Assembly: GCA_033398695.1 (NCBI GenBank)
Contig: CM065817.1
Coordinates: 30,204,231-30,268,230 of the forward strand
Length of the DNA: 64,000 nt
Reading direction: 5' to 3'
From: Orobanche coerulescens
Lineage: Eukaryota; Streptophyta; Magnoliopsida; Lamiales; Orobanchaceae
How positions within the stretch are numbered: position 1 is the first letter of the stretch; each line of letters opens with the position of its first letter. Shown piece by piece: positions 34,813-45,473 of this stretch. Under the pieces are notes generated by a model. It had not been told where the DNA came from. It made no database searches and worked only from the letters and a program-made list of their open reading frames with translations. Both the position numbers and the translations under genes were made by a program.

Positions 34813-36447
34813 ATGAACACCCACTCCTCTCGAGAACCTTTGGAAAACTTTATTCCCGAAGTAGAGGCATTTGCTCGAAGAACAAGTGTTGCTACACGGA
34901 AATTACGAAGGGATCTATCTGACGAAATGGAAAGAGCGGGAGACGTAATTGCCGACATGGGCAATGATAATGCAATAGCCCACAATCCAAACAATGAAGG
35001 CGTACGGGCTGAGCAGCCCGCAGTCCGAATTCAATCGATTCGGGATGGATTTCGGCCAAGTCTTGACCAAAATTATGGGGGAATTTCTCATATTCCTATC
35101 AACGCCCTCAATTTTGAGTTGAAACCTTCATTAATATCGATGGTTCAACAAAATCAGTTTGGGGGATTTGCCACAGAAGATCCGCACGCCCATTTATTCC
35201 ACTTTATTCAAATTTGTGATACCATTAAAATGAATGGGGTGCCAAACGATGCAATAAGATTGAAGCTATTTCCGTTCTCCTTGAGAGAAAAGGCTCGTAG
35301 TTGGCTTGGAACTCTTGCTTCGGGGAGCATAAGTACATGGGACGAGTTGGGTGAAAAGTTTCTTTTCAAATTCTTCCCGCCCAACAAGACCATGAGATTG
35401 AAGAGCAAAATAATTCAATTCCGACAAATGGATTCAGAGATGTTATATGAGGCATGGGAATGCTTCAAGGATTTGTTAAGACGATGTCCTCGTCATGGGT
35501 TTCCGGAAGACCAACAAATGTGTTTCTTTTATAATGGGTTGGCCGGAGAGACGAGAAATCTTGCTGACGCTTCAGCCGGAGGAGCATTGCTAGCTAAAAG
35601 TGCAGAGGAAGCATATGAATTGATCGAGGAGATGGCCATGAATAGCTATCAATGGCCTACCGAGAGGAGTAATATTCGTAGAGTGGCTGAAGTTTCAGAC
35701 TCGGATCCTATAAAGGCTTTAACTACACAAATGTCGATTTTGACCAACCATTTGGGAATTCTGACGAAGAGTGCAAATGAAAAAATAAATCCAAAAGGAA
35801 GTTCAAGTTCACTACCATCCTATCAATTGGAGGAGGCACATTACATTAATAATCGGATTTACAACAATTTCCGGATTAATCCACCACCGGGCTTCTACCA
35901 TCCCTCCAATCGAAATCATGAAAATTTTAGCTATGCTAATCCAAAGAATGCTTTGCAACCACCGGACGGATTCAAGGTGTCGAATGGTGAGATAATTGAA
36001 GAAGCAAATCCGACGTCAAATCTCGAGAATATTCTAGCTACCTTCATGATGGAGACGAAAAGCCGATTTACCCGAGATGAAGAAAAACTTGATCAGATTG
36101 AAAATCATGTGACTCAATTAGCAACCACCGTTGGAGCTCAAATGAGAAACTTAGAAACTCAAATCGGTCAATTGGCTAAGATTGTGGGGAGCCAACATCA
36201 AAAGGGCCAATTTCCAAGCAACACCGAAGAAAATCCAAAAGCACAATGCAATGCCATTTTTTCGTGCACCATGAATGAAGTGCTACCGGAATCGGAGAAT
36301 GAAGACGAAGATGCAATCATGTTGTCTAATAATGCTGATGAGGAGAAAGATCGATCTGAAATTGAACATATCGAGGAGAAGAAAAATTTTGAGATTTTCG
36401 TACAAGACATGGCGTCAAAGAAAAAAGAAGGAGCGCCTACCGACTAA
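34813..36447 (+). CDS. gag: Gag of Athila-type element B
   Basis: The frame is open from 34771 to 36447. The start is taken at the internal ATG at 34813 (MNTHSSREPLENF), because the residues before it do not look like Gag. The Retrotrans_gag core covers about residues 100-270: FELKPSLISMVQ, FGGFATEDPHAHLFHF, LKLFPFSLREKARSWL, FLFKFFPPNK and CPRHGFPEDQQMCFF. The C-terminal half has glutamine-rich amphipathic repeats (VTQLATTVGAQM, LETQIGQLAKIVG). The uninterrupted 545-codon frame is striking in an element with no polymerase. A one-base frameshift near 36440 separates it from the protease. Confidence 0.85.
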   Translation: MNTHSSREPLENFIPEVEAFARRTSVATRKLRRDLSDEMERAGDVIADMGNDNAIAHNPNNEGVRAEQPAVRIQSIRDGFRPSLDQNYGGISHIPINALNFELKPSLISMVQQNQFGGFATEDPHAHLFHFIQICDTIKMNGVPNDAIRLKLFPFSLREKARSWLGTLASGSISTWDELGEKFLFKFFPPNKTMRLKSKIIQFRQMDSEMLYEAWECFKDLLRRCPRHGFPEDQQMCFFYNGLAGETRNLADASAGGALLAKSAEEAYELIEEMAMNSYQWPTERSNIRRVAEVSDSDPIKALTTQMSILTNHLGILTKSANEKINPKGSSSSLPSYQLEEAHYINNRIYNNFRINPPPGFYHPSNRNHENFSYANPKNALQPPDGFKVSNGEIIEEANPTSNLENILATFMMETKSRFTRDEEKLDQIENHVTQLATTVGAQMRNLETQIGQLAKIVGSQHQKGQFPSNTEENPKAQCNAIFSCTMNEVLPESENEDEDAIMLSNNADEEKDRSEIEHIEEKKNFEIFVQDMASKKKEGAPTD

Positions 36448-36898
36448 GCTTAAGGATCCAGGGAGTTTTTCAATTCCTTGCTCTATTTTGGGTTGTTCGT
36501 TAAATGATGTATTTGTTGATCATGGTTCAAGTGTCAATATATTGCCTTTGTCTATTTTTAGGACACTTGGATTAGGAGAGTTGAGACCATCTCCAATGAG
36601 CTTACAATTCATAGATCGATCTTTAGCTTACCCAAAGGGAATTGTGGAGGATGTAATTTTAAAAATTGATAAGTTCGCCTTCCCCGTTGATTTTATAGTG
36701 CTTGATGATGATGAGAAGCAAAATGGTCTAGTAATACTTGGACGTCCGTTCTTAGCCACTGCACGAGCATTAATTGATGTGGATCGAGGAGAATTAACGA
36801 TTAGGACGCATAGTCAAAATGTTGTATTTTTGATGACTCCTCTCGATAAAATTGCACGTAAACCGGATTATAAGAGCTCGTTGAATGATCCGGGATGA
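36430..36898 (+). pseudogene. Aspartic protease of element B, frameshifted from gag
   Basis: The reading frame follows gag by a one-base shift. It shows FVDHGSSVNILPLSIF, with Asp-His-Gly-Ser at the active site where Athila proteases usually have Asp-Leu-Gly-Ala/Ser. IVEDVILKIDKFAFPVDFIVLD and VILGRPFLATA follow. It ends at TGA 36896-36898. In full elements RT would follow directly; here the sequence passes to the 3' non-coding part. Confidence 0.82.
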
Positions 36899-38837
36899 AG
36901 GAAACATGCGTCTGGATGAAGACGTTAAATTTAGCGCTGGTTGGGAGGCAACCCAACACTTGCATCCGGCTGAACGTTAAACTTAGCGCTAATTGGGAGG
37001 CAATCCAATGGTTCTTGTTAGTTTATTTTGTTCTTATTCGCATTTTATTTCTATTTTTACTTGATGAGGAACTGACCGGTTCAATGTAGCTGTCCAATTC
37101 GCAGGAAAAAGATCCGGAGACCAGAAGCGCACTATCCAGGCTAGTACGACACGGGTCGTGTCATTCGACACGGTCGGGTTGGCCATCCAGACGTTTTTTG
37201 AGTTTCTGGGCAAGTATGACACGGGCCGTGTCATTTGACACGGTCGGGTCAGGTGGGCAGATGATTTTTGGCAAATCTGAGCAGGTGTGACACGTGGCAT
37301 GTCCAACAAGGCCACTTCCCTCCGCCCAATCAATATAACCGGTTGTAAGTATTTCTTGACCCAAAGTTTTTATTGCTTAAATACTATATCCCCTTCGTGT
37401 GTACATTCTTTAATTCAAGTTTGGGGGGAGATATTGGGTCAAGATATACTTATATTGTTCATTTATTTTTTTTTAACACCTTGTTTTGTTTGTTTATTTT
37501 ATTATTTGTTTGTTTTTATTTTTTTCGAATTTTAGTGTGAAGATTTGCTTGGATTTTAGTGTGGATTGTTGTTTTTGAACTTGGTGTGTTTTGAGTATCA
37601 TGTACTTGGATGAAACTCGAAAGAATGAACTCTTGTCTTGGATACCTCGGGATTTATTTTGTTATTTTGATATACAAATCGGGGATAATTTGAAGAGGAA
37701 AAATTGTAGAATAATCAAAAAGGTGTGGAATTGAATAAATAGTTTAATATCTTGGAAATATGAACAAATCTAACTTGTGAGCTTTTGAACCTTCGTGCAT
37801 TATTAAATATGCAAGTTTCATTGTCGAGTGTATCATTCATATTTTAAGACTCTAGAACTTGCCTTGGTATCTTATTCAAAACTACAAATGTGTGTGCAAA
37901 TTAGTGAAAATGATTATAGGCGATTTTTATTGGCAACCCTTCAAACCTTTTGGCCAACCCGAAAATTTATTTCCCTAGTTAGCTCGATTGAGCTTAAAGC
38001 CTATTTCTTGTTAGCCACATAATGAGCTTTCCATTCCATTATAAACTTTTGTCCCTATACTTGAGCCATTTAGAACAAATTGGCAAAAGAATGAAAAGAT
38101 GTGTGGAAGCGATTGGGAAGATTGTTGGTTCAAATGCAATGATTTATCAAAATAAATCTGAAGGAAGAATGATGTGATTTAATGATGATGTTGTCCACCA
38201 CATGAAAACATAAAAAGAAAAAAGTTTGTGGACACAAAAGAAATGAGATGTATTGGAGCAATAAGGGGGGATAAAGTTGTGATTCTCACTTTCAAAAGCG
38301 CTTAGTGCGATTATATTGAAATCAAGGGGTTGAAGGAAGCAAATTCCAAGGGATTATTGAGCGTCTAATTGAGCGAAGTGATTATTAAGATGATGTTCTA
38401 ATTTGCTCAAGTCAAGTCACTTTAAGCCATACTTATCCTACCCTGACTAAAAAGCCTACATTACAACCGATAACGTCGTTTTTGATTCACCAAATTTACA
38501 TGCACAACTAGTGGTAGAGATGTAGACGATTGGCAAGCCTATGGGGATTCTTATTTCATTGAATGAGTTTTGAGCGTCAATTATCCCATTATACACTTCG
38601 AGAGTGAGGGAATACACTTAACCGGTGAGGTTTATATCTTCCAAGTATTGATTATGATGTTAAGGAAGCACCCCAGAGATTTGAATACTTTATAGAACTC
38701 GACTTATTTATTACTTGAGGCGTATTGATGAATTTTCATAATGATCATTTGAGGTATGTTGAGGGATGAGTTCCCTTAAGAGTGGTTATTTTGAAGTGCA
38801 TTGCTCGGGACGATCAACGTTCAAGTTTGGGGGATTT
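36899..38837 (+). other. 3' untranslated region of B with hairpins and polypurine tract
   Basis: Non-coding. Near 36935-36955 and 36990-37010 are two copies of an AGCGCT...TTGGGAGGCAA(C/T)CCAA block, a short hairpin found in many Athila elements. At 37140-37250 the GACACGGGCCGTGTC palindrome family recurs, in two tandem units of about 70 bases. The region shares landmarks with the 3' part of D (GATTGAGCTTAAAGCCTATT near 37985). A polypurine tract (AAGTTTGGGGGATTTT) adjoins the LTR at 38823-38837. Confidence 0.65.
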
Positions 38838-40413
38838 TGATAACACTCATTTTTACACATATTTTTATAAGGTTTTTCCGGATTTTAAGATCCTAAAATA
38901 TGTAGAATTGTGTCGTTTGTACTCATATTGTGTTTGTTGGACTCGATCACGCTTGGGTATATTTTATTTGATTTTATAGGTGTTCTAAGGACATTATCAA
39001 TCAAGACCGAAGTCTCAAGCCCCAAATACATATCAAGCAATGCAGAAACGAGAGTACGAGGCCTAAAACGATGAAGATTGAAGCACTACCTGTCGTATTT
39101 TCTAATTTTCAGATTCATTACTTCGAATCAGAATGTGTTATATATATATGAATTCCTAATGAAATAAGCTTCGCAACGGTATATCATATGCTAAATTCCG
39201 AGGTGTATTGAGGGAGATATGGCTTCTAGACCACGACTTCATATTTCAGAAAGTTTTTTGCATTTTCTGGGACAGTATGACACGGGCCGTGTCAAATGAC
39301 ACGACCGGGTCTGCTGTCCAGAAAGTTTTTGTATTTTCTGGGACAGTATGACACGGTCCGTGTAACTTTTCGGTGGAAAAATCACTTTTTGACATTTTTG
39401 AAGATTTGAACATGAAAAAAAAAATGATATTTTGGCTTTATAAAATGTCTTCGGGCTGGACTTGAGGGAGATATGCTGAATTTGGAGAGATTAGAGAGAG
39501 AGAAACAAAAGATTGAGGGGCTTTCATTCCAAAAAGAAGGAGATTTAAAGAAATTCTTGAAGAACACTTCAAGAACATTTGAAGGCTTCAACCGGGATCA
39601 ATCAAGACACCTTACGAGTTTTATCTTCTTCCTATCTTTTTATCTATTTTGTTGTTTTATTTAGCATGAACATGATGAATATGATGATTATTAATCTTTC
39701 TTTCATTACCATGTCCGGCTAAACTCATTAGATTCCGGGCATGGGAGTACGTTGATTTACTATGGTTTTGAGGGATTGATGATTATATATATCTAGTGTG
39801 ATTTCTTTATCAAATACTTGGTTTTGATTCATATTTAGGCACTTGATCAATATTTTTACATGTTTAACTTAATTGCTCATAATTCGAGAGAAGAGGGCAT
39901 TAATAGGTTTCAAGTATTTGACGTAGTAAATTACGAGATTGAGAAATCGGTAATGAACTATGATGATATTTAATCTTTTGAACATTTTGGAGTTAGATAA
40001 TTTATAATAGACGGAGACGTTGTTATAGGTTGTTTAATCTACGTTTTAATGCATCTCGAGAGAGACTTTAGAATATTGTTGTGATCATCATTTTAGAGAC
40101 GCACTTAGAACTTTTTGAACCAATCCCGACTAAACTTAGTAATCAACAGAAACCTAGCTTTGGAATATACCTTTCTAAACTCTTGCAATTCATTTTAATT
40201 CGGATATTTTCAATTATTTTATTTTATTGTGATCATTGTATTTTATTTCATTAATCATCCATTTTACCTTTCGATCGTCTAGATAAAACCGGAAACACTA
40301 TAATTTAATACTCAAAACAATAAGAATATTTAGTCTCTTTGGAATACAACCTTGCTCGCCGCTTTCTACATATTCTCCGTACACTTGCGGATTGTTTAAA
40401 AATATAGCGAACA
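38838..40413 (+). repeat. 3' LTR of B
   Basis: 1576 bases. Matches 33157-34665 apart from about 68 extra bases near 39290-39360. These contain a second GACACGG...CCGTGT unit and a repeated TTTTCTGGGACAGTATGAC block. Confidence 0.9.
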
Positions 40414-41083
40414 ATAGACAAGTTTAAGGCCCGACTTGTTGTCAAAGGGTTTAAACAGAAAGAAAGTTATGATTTCTTCGACACATATTCACCAATAACC
40501 AGTATAACTTCCATTCAAGTGCTTATCTATTGCTACATTGCACAATCTTGAGATTCATCAAATGGATATCAAAACTACATTCTTGAATGGTGAATTAGAA
40601 GAAGAAATTTATATGGAACAACCTGAAAGTTTCATTGAGCCTGGTCAGGAAAAGAAAGTGTGCAAACTTTTAAAATCATTGTATGGGCTAAAACAAGCTC
40701 ATAAGCAATGACATATGAAGTTTGACAAAATTATGTTGGCAAATGGACTCAAGATCAATAAATGTGATAAATTTATGTATATTAAAGGTACACCTGAGTC
40801 ATTTGTTATAATCTGTCTATATGTAGACGATATGCTTATCATGGGTAGTAGCAATGAAGTAATTGTGAATACAAAAAGAATGTTAAGTCGAAACTTCGAC
40901 ATCAAGGATTTGAGTTTAGCTGATTTAATTCTTGGAATTAAAATTAGCAGAACGTCGGAAGGTATCTTCTTATCACAATCTCATTATGTTAAAAAAGTGC
41001 TTAAGAAATTCAACGCTTTTGATACCCCACCTATAAAAACACATGTTGATACCAGTGTTCACTTAAGTAATAATAGAGGTGAT
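40414..41083 (+). pseudogene. Copia A reverse transcriptase, first part
   Basis: Continues the RT begun at 33010: IDKFKARLVVKGFKQKE (40418), a damaged middle with LEEEIYMEQPESF, SLYGLKQAHKQ (40675), then from 40715 an open stretch with the catalytic YVDDMLIMG (40820-40846), NFDIKDLSLADLILGIKISR and VDTSVHLS. It stops at 41083, where C is inserted, and resumes at 59545. At least two frameshifts; inactive. Confidence 0.87.
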
Positions 41084-42006
41084 TGTTGGGGCAATATTGG
41101 TCGGTATCGCCGTTTGGAGATAGAGTTATAAAATTCTTTCGCGTTGTGGAAGCGATTTAAATAAAGTGCAGAAAATAAATCACACAAGGATTTATAGAGG
41201 TTCGGCCAAACGTGCTTACGTCCTCTCTTTCTATAGGCTTAAGATAAACCTCTGCACCTCCCTTCTATCCGTCGAGGGATAACCGTTACAAGCTCGTCTT
41301 CTATCGGTCCGAGTAAAACCGTTCAATCACTTGTCTTTATGTTGGTCCAAGTTAAACCGTTTTCCTTTTCTATTGAAAAAGGAATCAACCAATATAGCTT
41401 TCTATCGGTACTAGATAAACCTCACTTAGATATCGATTGCGATTCTAACAATACCGGATCCTTGATCCTAATAACACCGAATCCAATCGTATCTTTTCTT
41501 TTTCTCTCTCTTGTATGATTTTGTGTGTAACACTCAATCACTAATACTTTAAGCTCAAGAACAACAAGTATAATGTTTACAATGATATCTCAAGTATGAT
41601 CGCTTTGCTCAATGTTGTTGTATAGTTTGATACCAAGTGGTTTGGTATTTATAGCCATTCTCTTCAAACTAGCCGTTATTGCCAGTTTTAATTAGCGTGC
41701 ACTAGCCTTCCTGTGTAGCGTGTGCTATCACATGTTGCTGCCTGTTACGTAAGTTATATACATCATGTAGCGTACGTTATCGTCTTCCAGAATTAGTCCA
41801 GAGGCTATTGTCTCTCTTTATTAGCGTGCGCTAACATATCTTCTTAGCGTGCGCTAATAACACATCATTGCATGCGTCATATATCCGTTTGTACTTTTGA
41901 CTTCTGACTTGACTTTCCACTGAATTCCCAACATTCATATGTTTGAATATAGATGCTATTTAGCGTGCGCTAAATATCATTCATAGCGTGCGCTATGTCT
42001 TATGTC

Positions 42007-42521
42007 CAAGGTTCTAAAAAATGCTAGGCGCTAGGGGTTCGGATTGCTAACGCCTAGCGCCCAGAGGATTAATCGGGGATTAGTCGGGGATTAATCGGAT
42101 TAGGCGGATTATTTATTATTATTATAATAATTATTTTTATATATAAAAAATTATATATATGTAAAGAATAAAAAACATATAATATTTAAATATTTAAACA
42201 AATATATAATCGATCATATATTAAATTGTTAAACATTGACATAAGCATAACATAGTCCATAGTATCTCAATACAGGAATTTATAGTACCGCTAACATAAA
42301 AAAATAAAAAAAAAATGTTTACCCGCCTAGGCGCCCGCCCAGCCACCTAGGCGCCCGCCCAGCCACCTAGGCGCCCGCCCAGCTGCCTAGGCGCCCGCCC
42401 AGCCTGCCTAGGCGGCCGATTAATCACCCGAATGCCCAGGACAAACGCCCAGAGCATAATCGGAGCGCCCGGGGGCCGCCTAGCGCCTAGGCGGCCGCCC
42501 AGGCCGATTTTTAGAATACTG
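42007..42521. mobile_element. Non-autonomous hAT element (MITE) with internal minisatellite
   Basis: 515 bases flanked by an 8-bp TSD CTTATGTC (41999-42006, 42522-42529). Terminal inverted repeats CAAGGTTCTAAAAA and CAGTATTCTAAAAA match at 11 of 14 positions. The empty site is seen in the other LTR of C at 59216-59223. TSD length and the CA-start ends fit hAT. The interior has an AT-rich centre and GC-rich CCTAGGCG-type arms. No transposase is encoded. Confidence 0.82.
42327..42420. repeat. 21-bp minisatellite inside the hAT MITE
   Basis: Four to five copies of CCTAGGCGCCCGCCCAGCCA with small changes. The inverted left arm carries related CTAGGCGCTAGG sequence, so the array can fold back. 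Confidence 0.8.
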
Positions 42522-42863
42522 CTTATGTCAACACATACGTCATTCTGTATTGAAAGTCTTCACAATGGTAATATTCATTCGATAGCGTGCGTTATCCTTC
42601 CTTCGTAGCGTGCGCTATCTTCATCAGGTGATTTTACTTCAGGTAGTTTTGGACTCGTCTGATCTGCAGACAGGACCCGTTAGCGTGCGCTAACTTTTGT
42701 GTCTAGCGTGCGCTAGCTTTGCATTCTGAGCTACTTTTTGCGACTTCATCTCCTTCGTTGTTTTGCTTCGCTTCTTTATTGAATTGCTTTGTTTAGCAAC
42801 TTAATCATCAAAACTCTTAAATGAATATTTGGAATAGAATATTCCAACAATCTCCCCCTTTTT

Positions 42864-43449
42864 GATGATTACAAAACAACTCTTGAATTGGATACAACCT
42901 ACAAAAATAAAGATATATATATTTGTACGAATCAAAGTTTTCGGCTTTGATCGTTTCGTTAGTTTCACCCATCTTTTCTTTTTCTGTCATTTTTGACTTC
43001 TTCGTTTCTCCCCCTTTTGTGTATTTATTATTTTTTTTCTTTTTCGACTTCTTTTTCCTTTTCAACTTCTTCGTTTTCTTTTTCGACTCTTCTCCTTTTT
43101 ATTTTTATCTCTTTCCCCTTTTTACTTTTTATTTTTCTCGTCATTCTTCCATGACGCTTTTTATCCTATTCAACTCATTTCCCCCCTTTTTGTTATCAGC
43201 AAAAAGTGTAAATCAAAGGATACCAATTTATGATAAAATATGATATGATAAAATATGCATAAAAATGGGTAAAACTCCCCCTGACAAAAATATCCGTTTA
43301 AAAATATTACTCCCCCTGAGTAAAATATCAATTTGATGAAATTAATTTTTGGGGATCCAACCCATAGTTGGTTTTTGACTAGAAAAATAAACGATATTTG
43401 GAATAAAAGTTCCTTTGGAAATCTAAATTTTCTTAGTTTTTATCGTATG
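42864..43449. other. Non-coding T-rich region between C gag and polypurine tract
   Basis: Rich in TTTTTC and CTCCCCCTTTT blocks, which are purine-rich on the coding strand. ACTCCCCCTGA-like motifs recur near 43275 and 43310. No pol coding was seen; a phenylalanine-rich frame on the plus strand is only poly-T translation. Confidence 0.6.
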
Positions 43450-44882
43450 TCATGGACTTTTGCAATTCGAAATGTGGTGCCTAATTTGCAAACATTTATC
43501 GCATCGGGGTATTTTAAAATTTACGGATTCGTTTTTAGAAAGCTGTTTGAATCCTAACCCTTGTTTATTCAAAGTATATTTTTGAACCGAGAGCATTTGT
43601 TCAAATTTTTCGTTTCCACACGAAAATTTCTTCGTTAAGTTTTTCAACTCAGTTTGAATTTTCAAGAGATCATTCTTTAAAATATTTTCATCTTTAATGC
43701 AATGAGAATGATCGGTTTCGATAAACTTTCCCTTTTTAAGAATTTTGGAAATCTCGGTTTCCAATAATTTATTTTTTTGATTGTAGGGACTTAATCTCGG
43801 ATAAAGCATTTTGATAATCTGTATGTAATAACTCAAATGTTTCAAAAAGTTCGTCGTAGGAGTTACTTACTTGACTTTCGACGTCGCTATCGTCGAATGA
43901 ACTTTTGGCCATAAGAGCGAGATTATTTTTATTGATAAAATCATCATCTTCGTCTTCATCGCTCCATGTTGCAATTAGAACCTCCTTACTGGGTTTTGCT
44001 GAGCAATTTTTTGCAAAGTGGCCTGGTTTACCACATAATCGATAATTGTTGTCGAATTTCTTAGATTCGCCCTTTTGGATGTCCTGCTTTCTCCGGTTTA
44101 ATAAGTGTTGGAACTTATTAATATTTTTGGCATAATATGCCGATTCTTCGTCGCTATCATCGATCGGGATTTCTTCTCTCTTAGACATCTTAGCCTTCAT
44201 GGCTATCGTTCTTTCCTTCGGCTTCGGTTTGGCATTCCGAGATTTTAGGACAATCTCGTAGTTTATAAGTGAACCAACAAGAGCACTAAAATCAAAGATT
44301 GTTTAAATCTTTAGATTGCATTATAGCCATTACCGTACCGTCCCATTCTCGAGGTAGTAATCGTAGGATCTTTTTAACTTTTTCACTACTCAAAAGTGGT
44401 TTTCCAAAACATGCCAATCCATTAGTGATGATCGAAAAACGGTCGAGCATGATCGTGATGGATTCATCGTCCTTCATTTGAAATAGCTCGTATTCTTGAA
44501 GGAGCATGTTTATTTTCGTCTCCTTGACTTGAGAAGTTCCCTCATGTGTGACTTCAAGCATTTTTCAAATCTCTTTGGCACTATCACACGAAGATATCCG
44601 GTTGTGTTCTTCCAGATTTAAGGCACAATACAATAATTGCGTTGCTTTGCAATTATAATGATCATTTTTCCAATCCGCATCATCATATTCTTTAAAAGAT
44701 TTAAGCGTACCGTCGAATTTGAGAGGAATTTTCGGACCAAGACATATCACTTTCCACAGCTCGATGTCATAAGCTCGGATGAATATTGACATCTTTTTCT
44801 TCCACATCATGAAGTTTGATCCATTGAAAAATGGTGGTCGGTTAAGAGCAAGACCTTCGACCGAAGCAATTTGAAATTCCAT
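43450..44882 (-). pseudogene. gag: Gag of copia element C
   Basis: It starts MEFQIASVEGLALNRPP at 44882, with FNGSNFMMWKKKM typical of copia Gag. The UBN2-type core continues to about 44290 after a stop near 44563 (LLPREWDGTVMAIMQSKDL). The first zinc knuckle (near 44035) reads YRLCGKPGHFAKNC; its first cysteine has become tyrosine, a TGT-to-TAT change. An acidic region and a long coiled coil (43845-43560) follow, then a second knuckle CDKCLQIRHHISNC (near 43490). Three frameshifts or stops are present. The coding text ends after the second knuckle with no protease. Confidence 0.8.
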
Positions 44883-44924
44883 TTGGATCGACTCCTCGGA
44901 TGTTAAGCCGCTTATTGGAGGTAC

Positions 44925-44937
44925 CTCTCCGATACCA
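44925..44937 (-). other. Primer-binding site of C, initiator-Met tRNA type
   Basis: The minus strand reads TGGTATCGGAGAG two bases inside the LTR. It matches the initiator-Met primer TGGTATCAGAG with one change. Confidence 0.75.
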
Positions 44938-45473
44938 ATTGTTGGGGCAATATTGGTCGGTATCGCCGTTTGGGGATAGAGTTATAAAACTCTTTCGGTT
45001 GCATAAGCGATTTAAATAAAGTGCAGAAAATAAATCGACACAAGGATTTATAGAGGTTCGGCCAAACGTGTCTATGTCCTCTCTCGGTATCTTTTTCTAT
45101 AGGCATAAGATAAACCTCTGCACCTCTCTTATATCCGTTGAGGGATAACCGTTACAAGCTCGTCTTCTATCGGTCCGGGTAAAACCATCCAATCACTTGT
45201 CTTTATGTTGGTCCAAGTTAAACCGTTTTCTTTTTCTATCAGACAAGGAATCAACCAATCTAGCTTTCTATCGGTACTAGATAGACCTCACTTAGATATC
45301 GATTGCGATTCTAACAATGTCGGATCCTTGATCCTAATAACACCGAATCCAATCGTATCTTTTCTTTTCTCAATCTCTTGTATGATTTTGTGTATAACAC
45401 TCAATCACTAATACTTTAAGCTCAATAACAATAACTATAATGTTTACAATGATATCTCAAGTATGATTGCTTT

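Larger units (their letters stand above)
33157..40413 (+). mobile_element. B: Athila-type Ty3/gypsy element with gag and protease only
   Basis: The LTRs (33157-34665, 38838-40413) begin TGATAACACTC and end GCGAACA. An Asp-tRNA primer site follows the first LTR, and a polypurine tract precedes the second. Between them are gag (34813-36447) and a protease (about 36430-36898), then about 1.9 kb of non-coding sequence. No RT, RNase H or integrase was found. The TSD is imperfect: ATATA on the left (33152-33156) and ATAGA on the right (40414-40418). The copia frame across the join supports ATAGA as the original. This fits non-autonomous elements that keep Gag (TR-GAG type). Confidence 0.88.
41693..42715. 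repeat. Array of TAGCGTGCGCTA-type near-palindromes in the C LTR
   Basis: Copies near 41693, 41717, 41769, 41821, 41844, 41960, 41984, 42582, 42606, 42680 and 42703, on both sides of the MITE. The common form is TTAGCGTGCGCTAA, symmetric except for the central TG. The other LTR has the corresponding sites (58925-59405). The position is U3, upstream of the TATA box. Confidence 0.8.
41084..42849 (-). repeat. 3' LTR of C, with MITE inserted
   Basis: 1766 bases including the 515-base MITE and its duplicated target. Minus-strand TATA box (plus TATTTATA) at 41646-41653. About eleven TAGCGTGCGCTA-type sites lie upstream of the TATA in transcription order, from 41693 to 42715. Confidence 0.9.

Noticed and set aside
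42923..43243. Plus-strand frame rich in Phe and Ser, looking like a membrane protein
   Set aside because: Translation of T-rich sequence opposite C; no family match.
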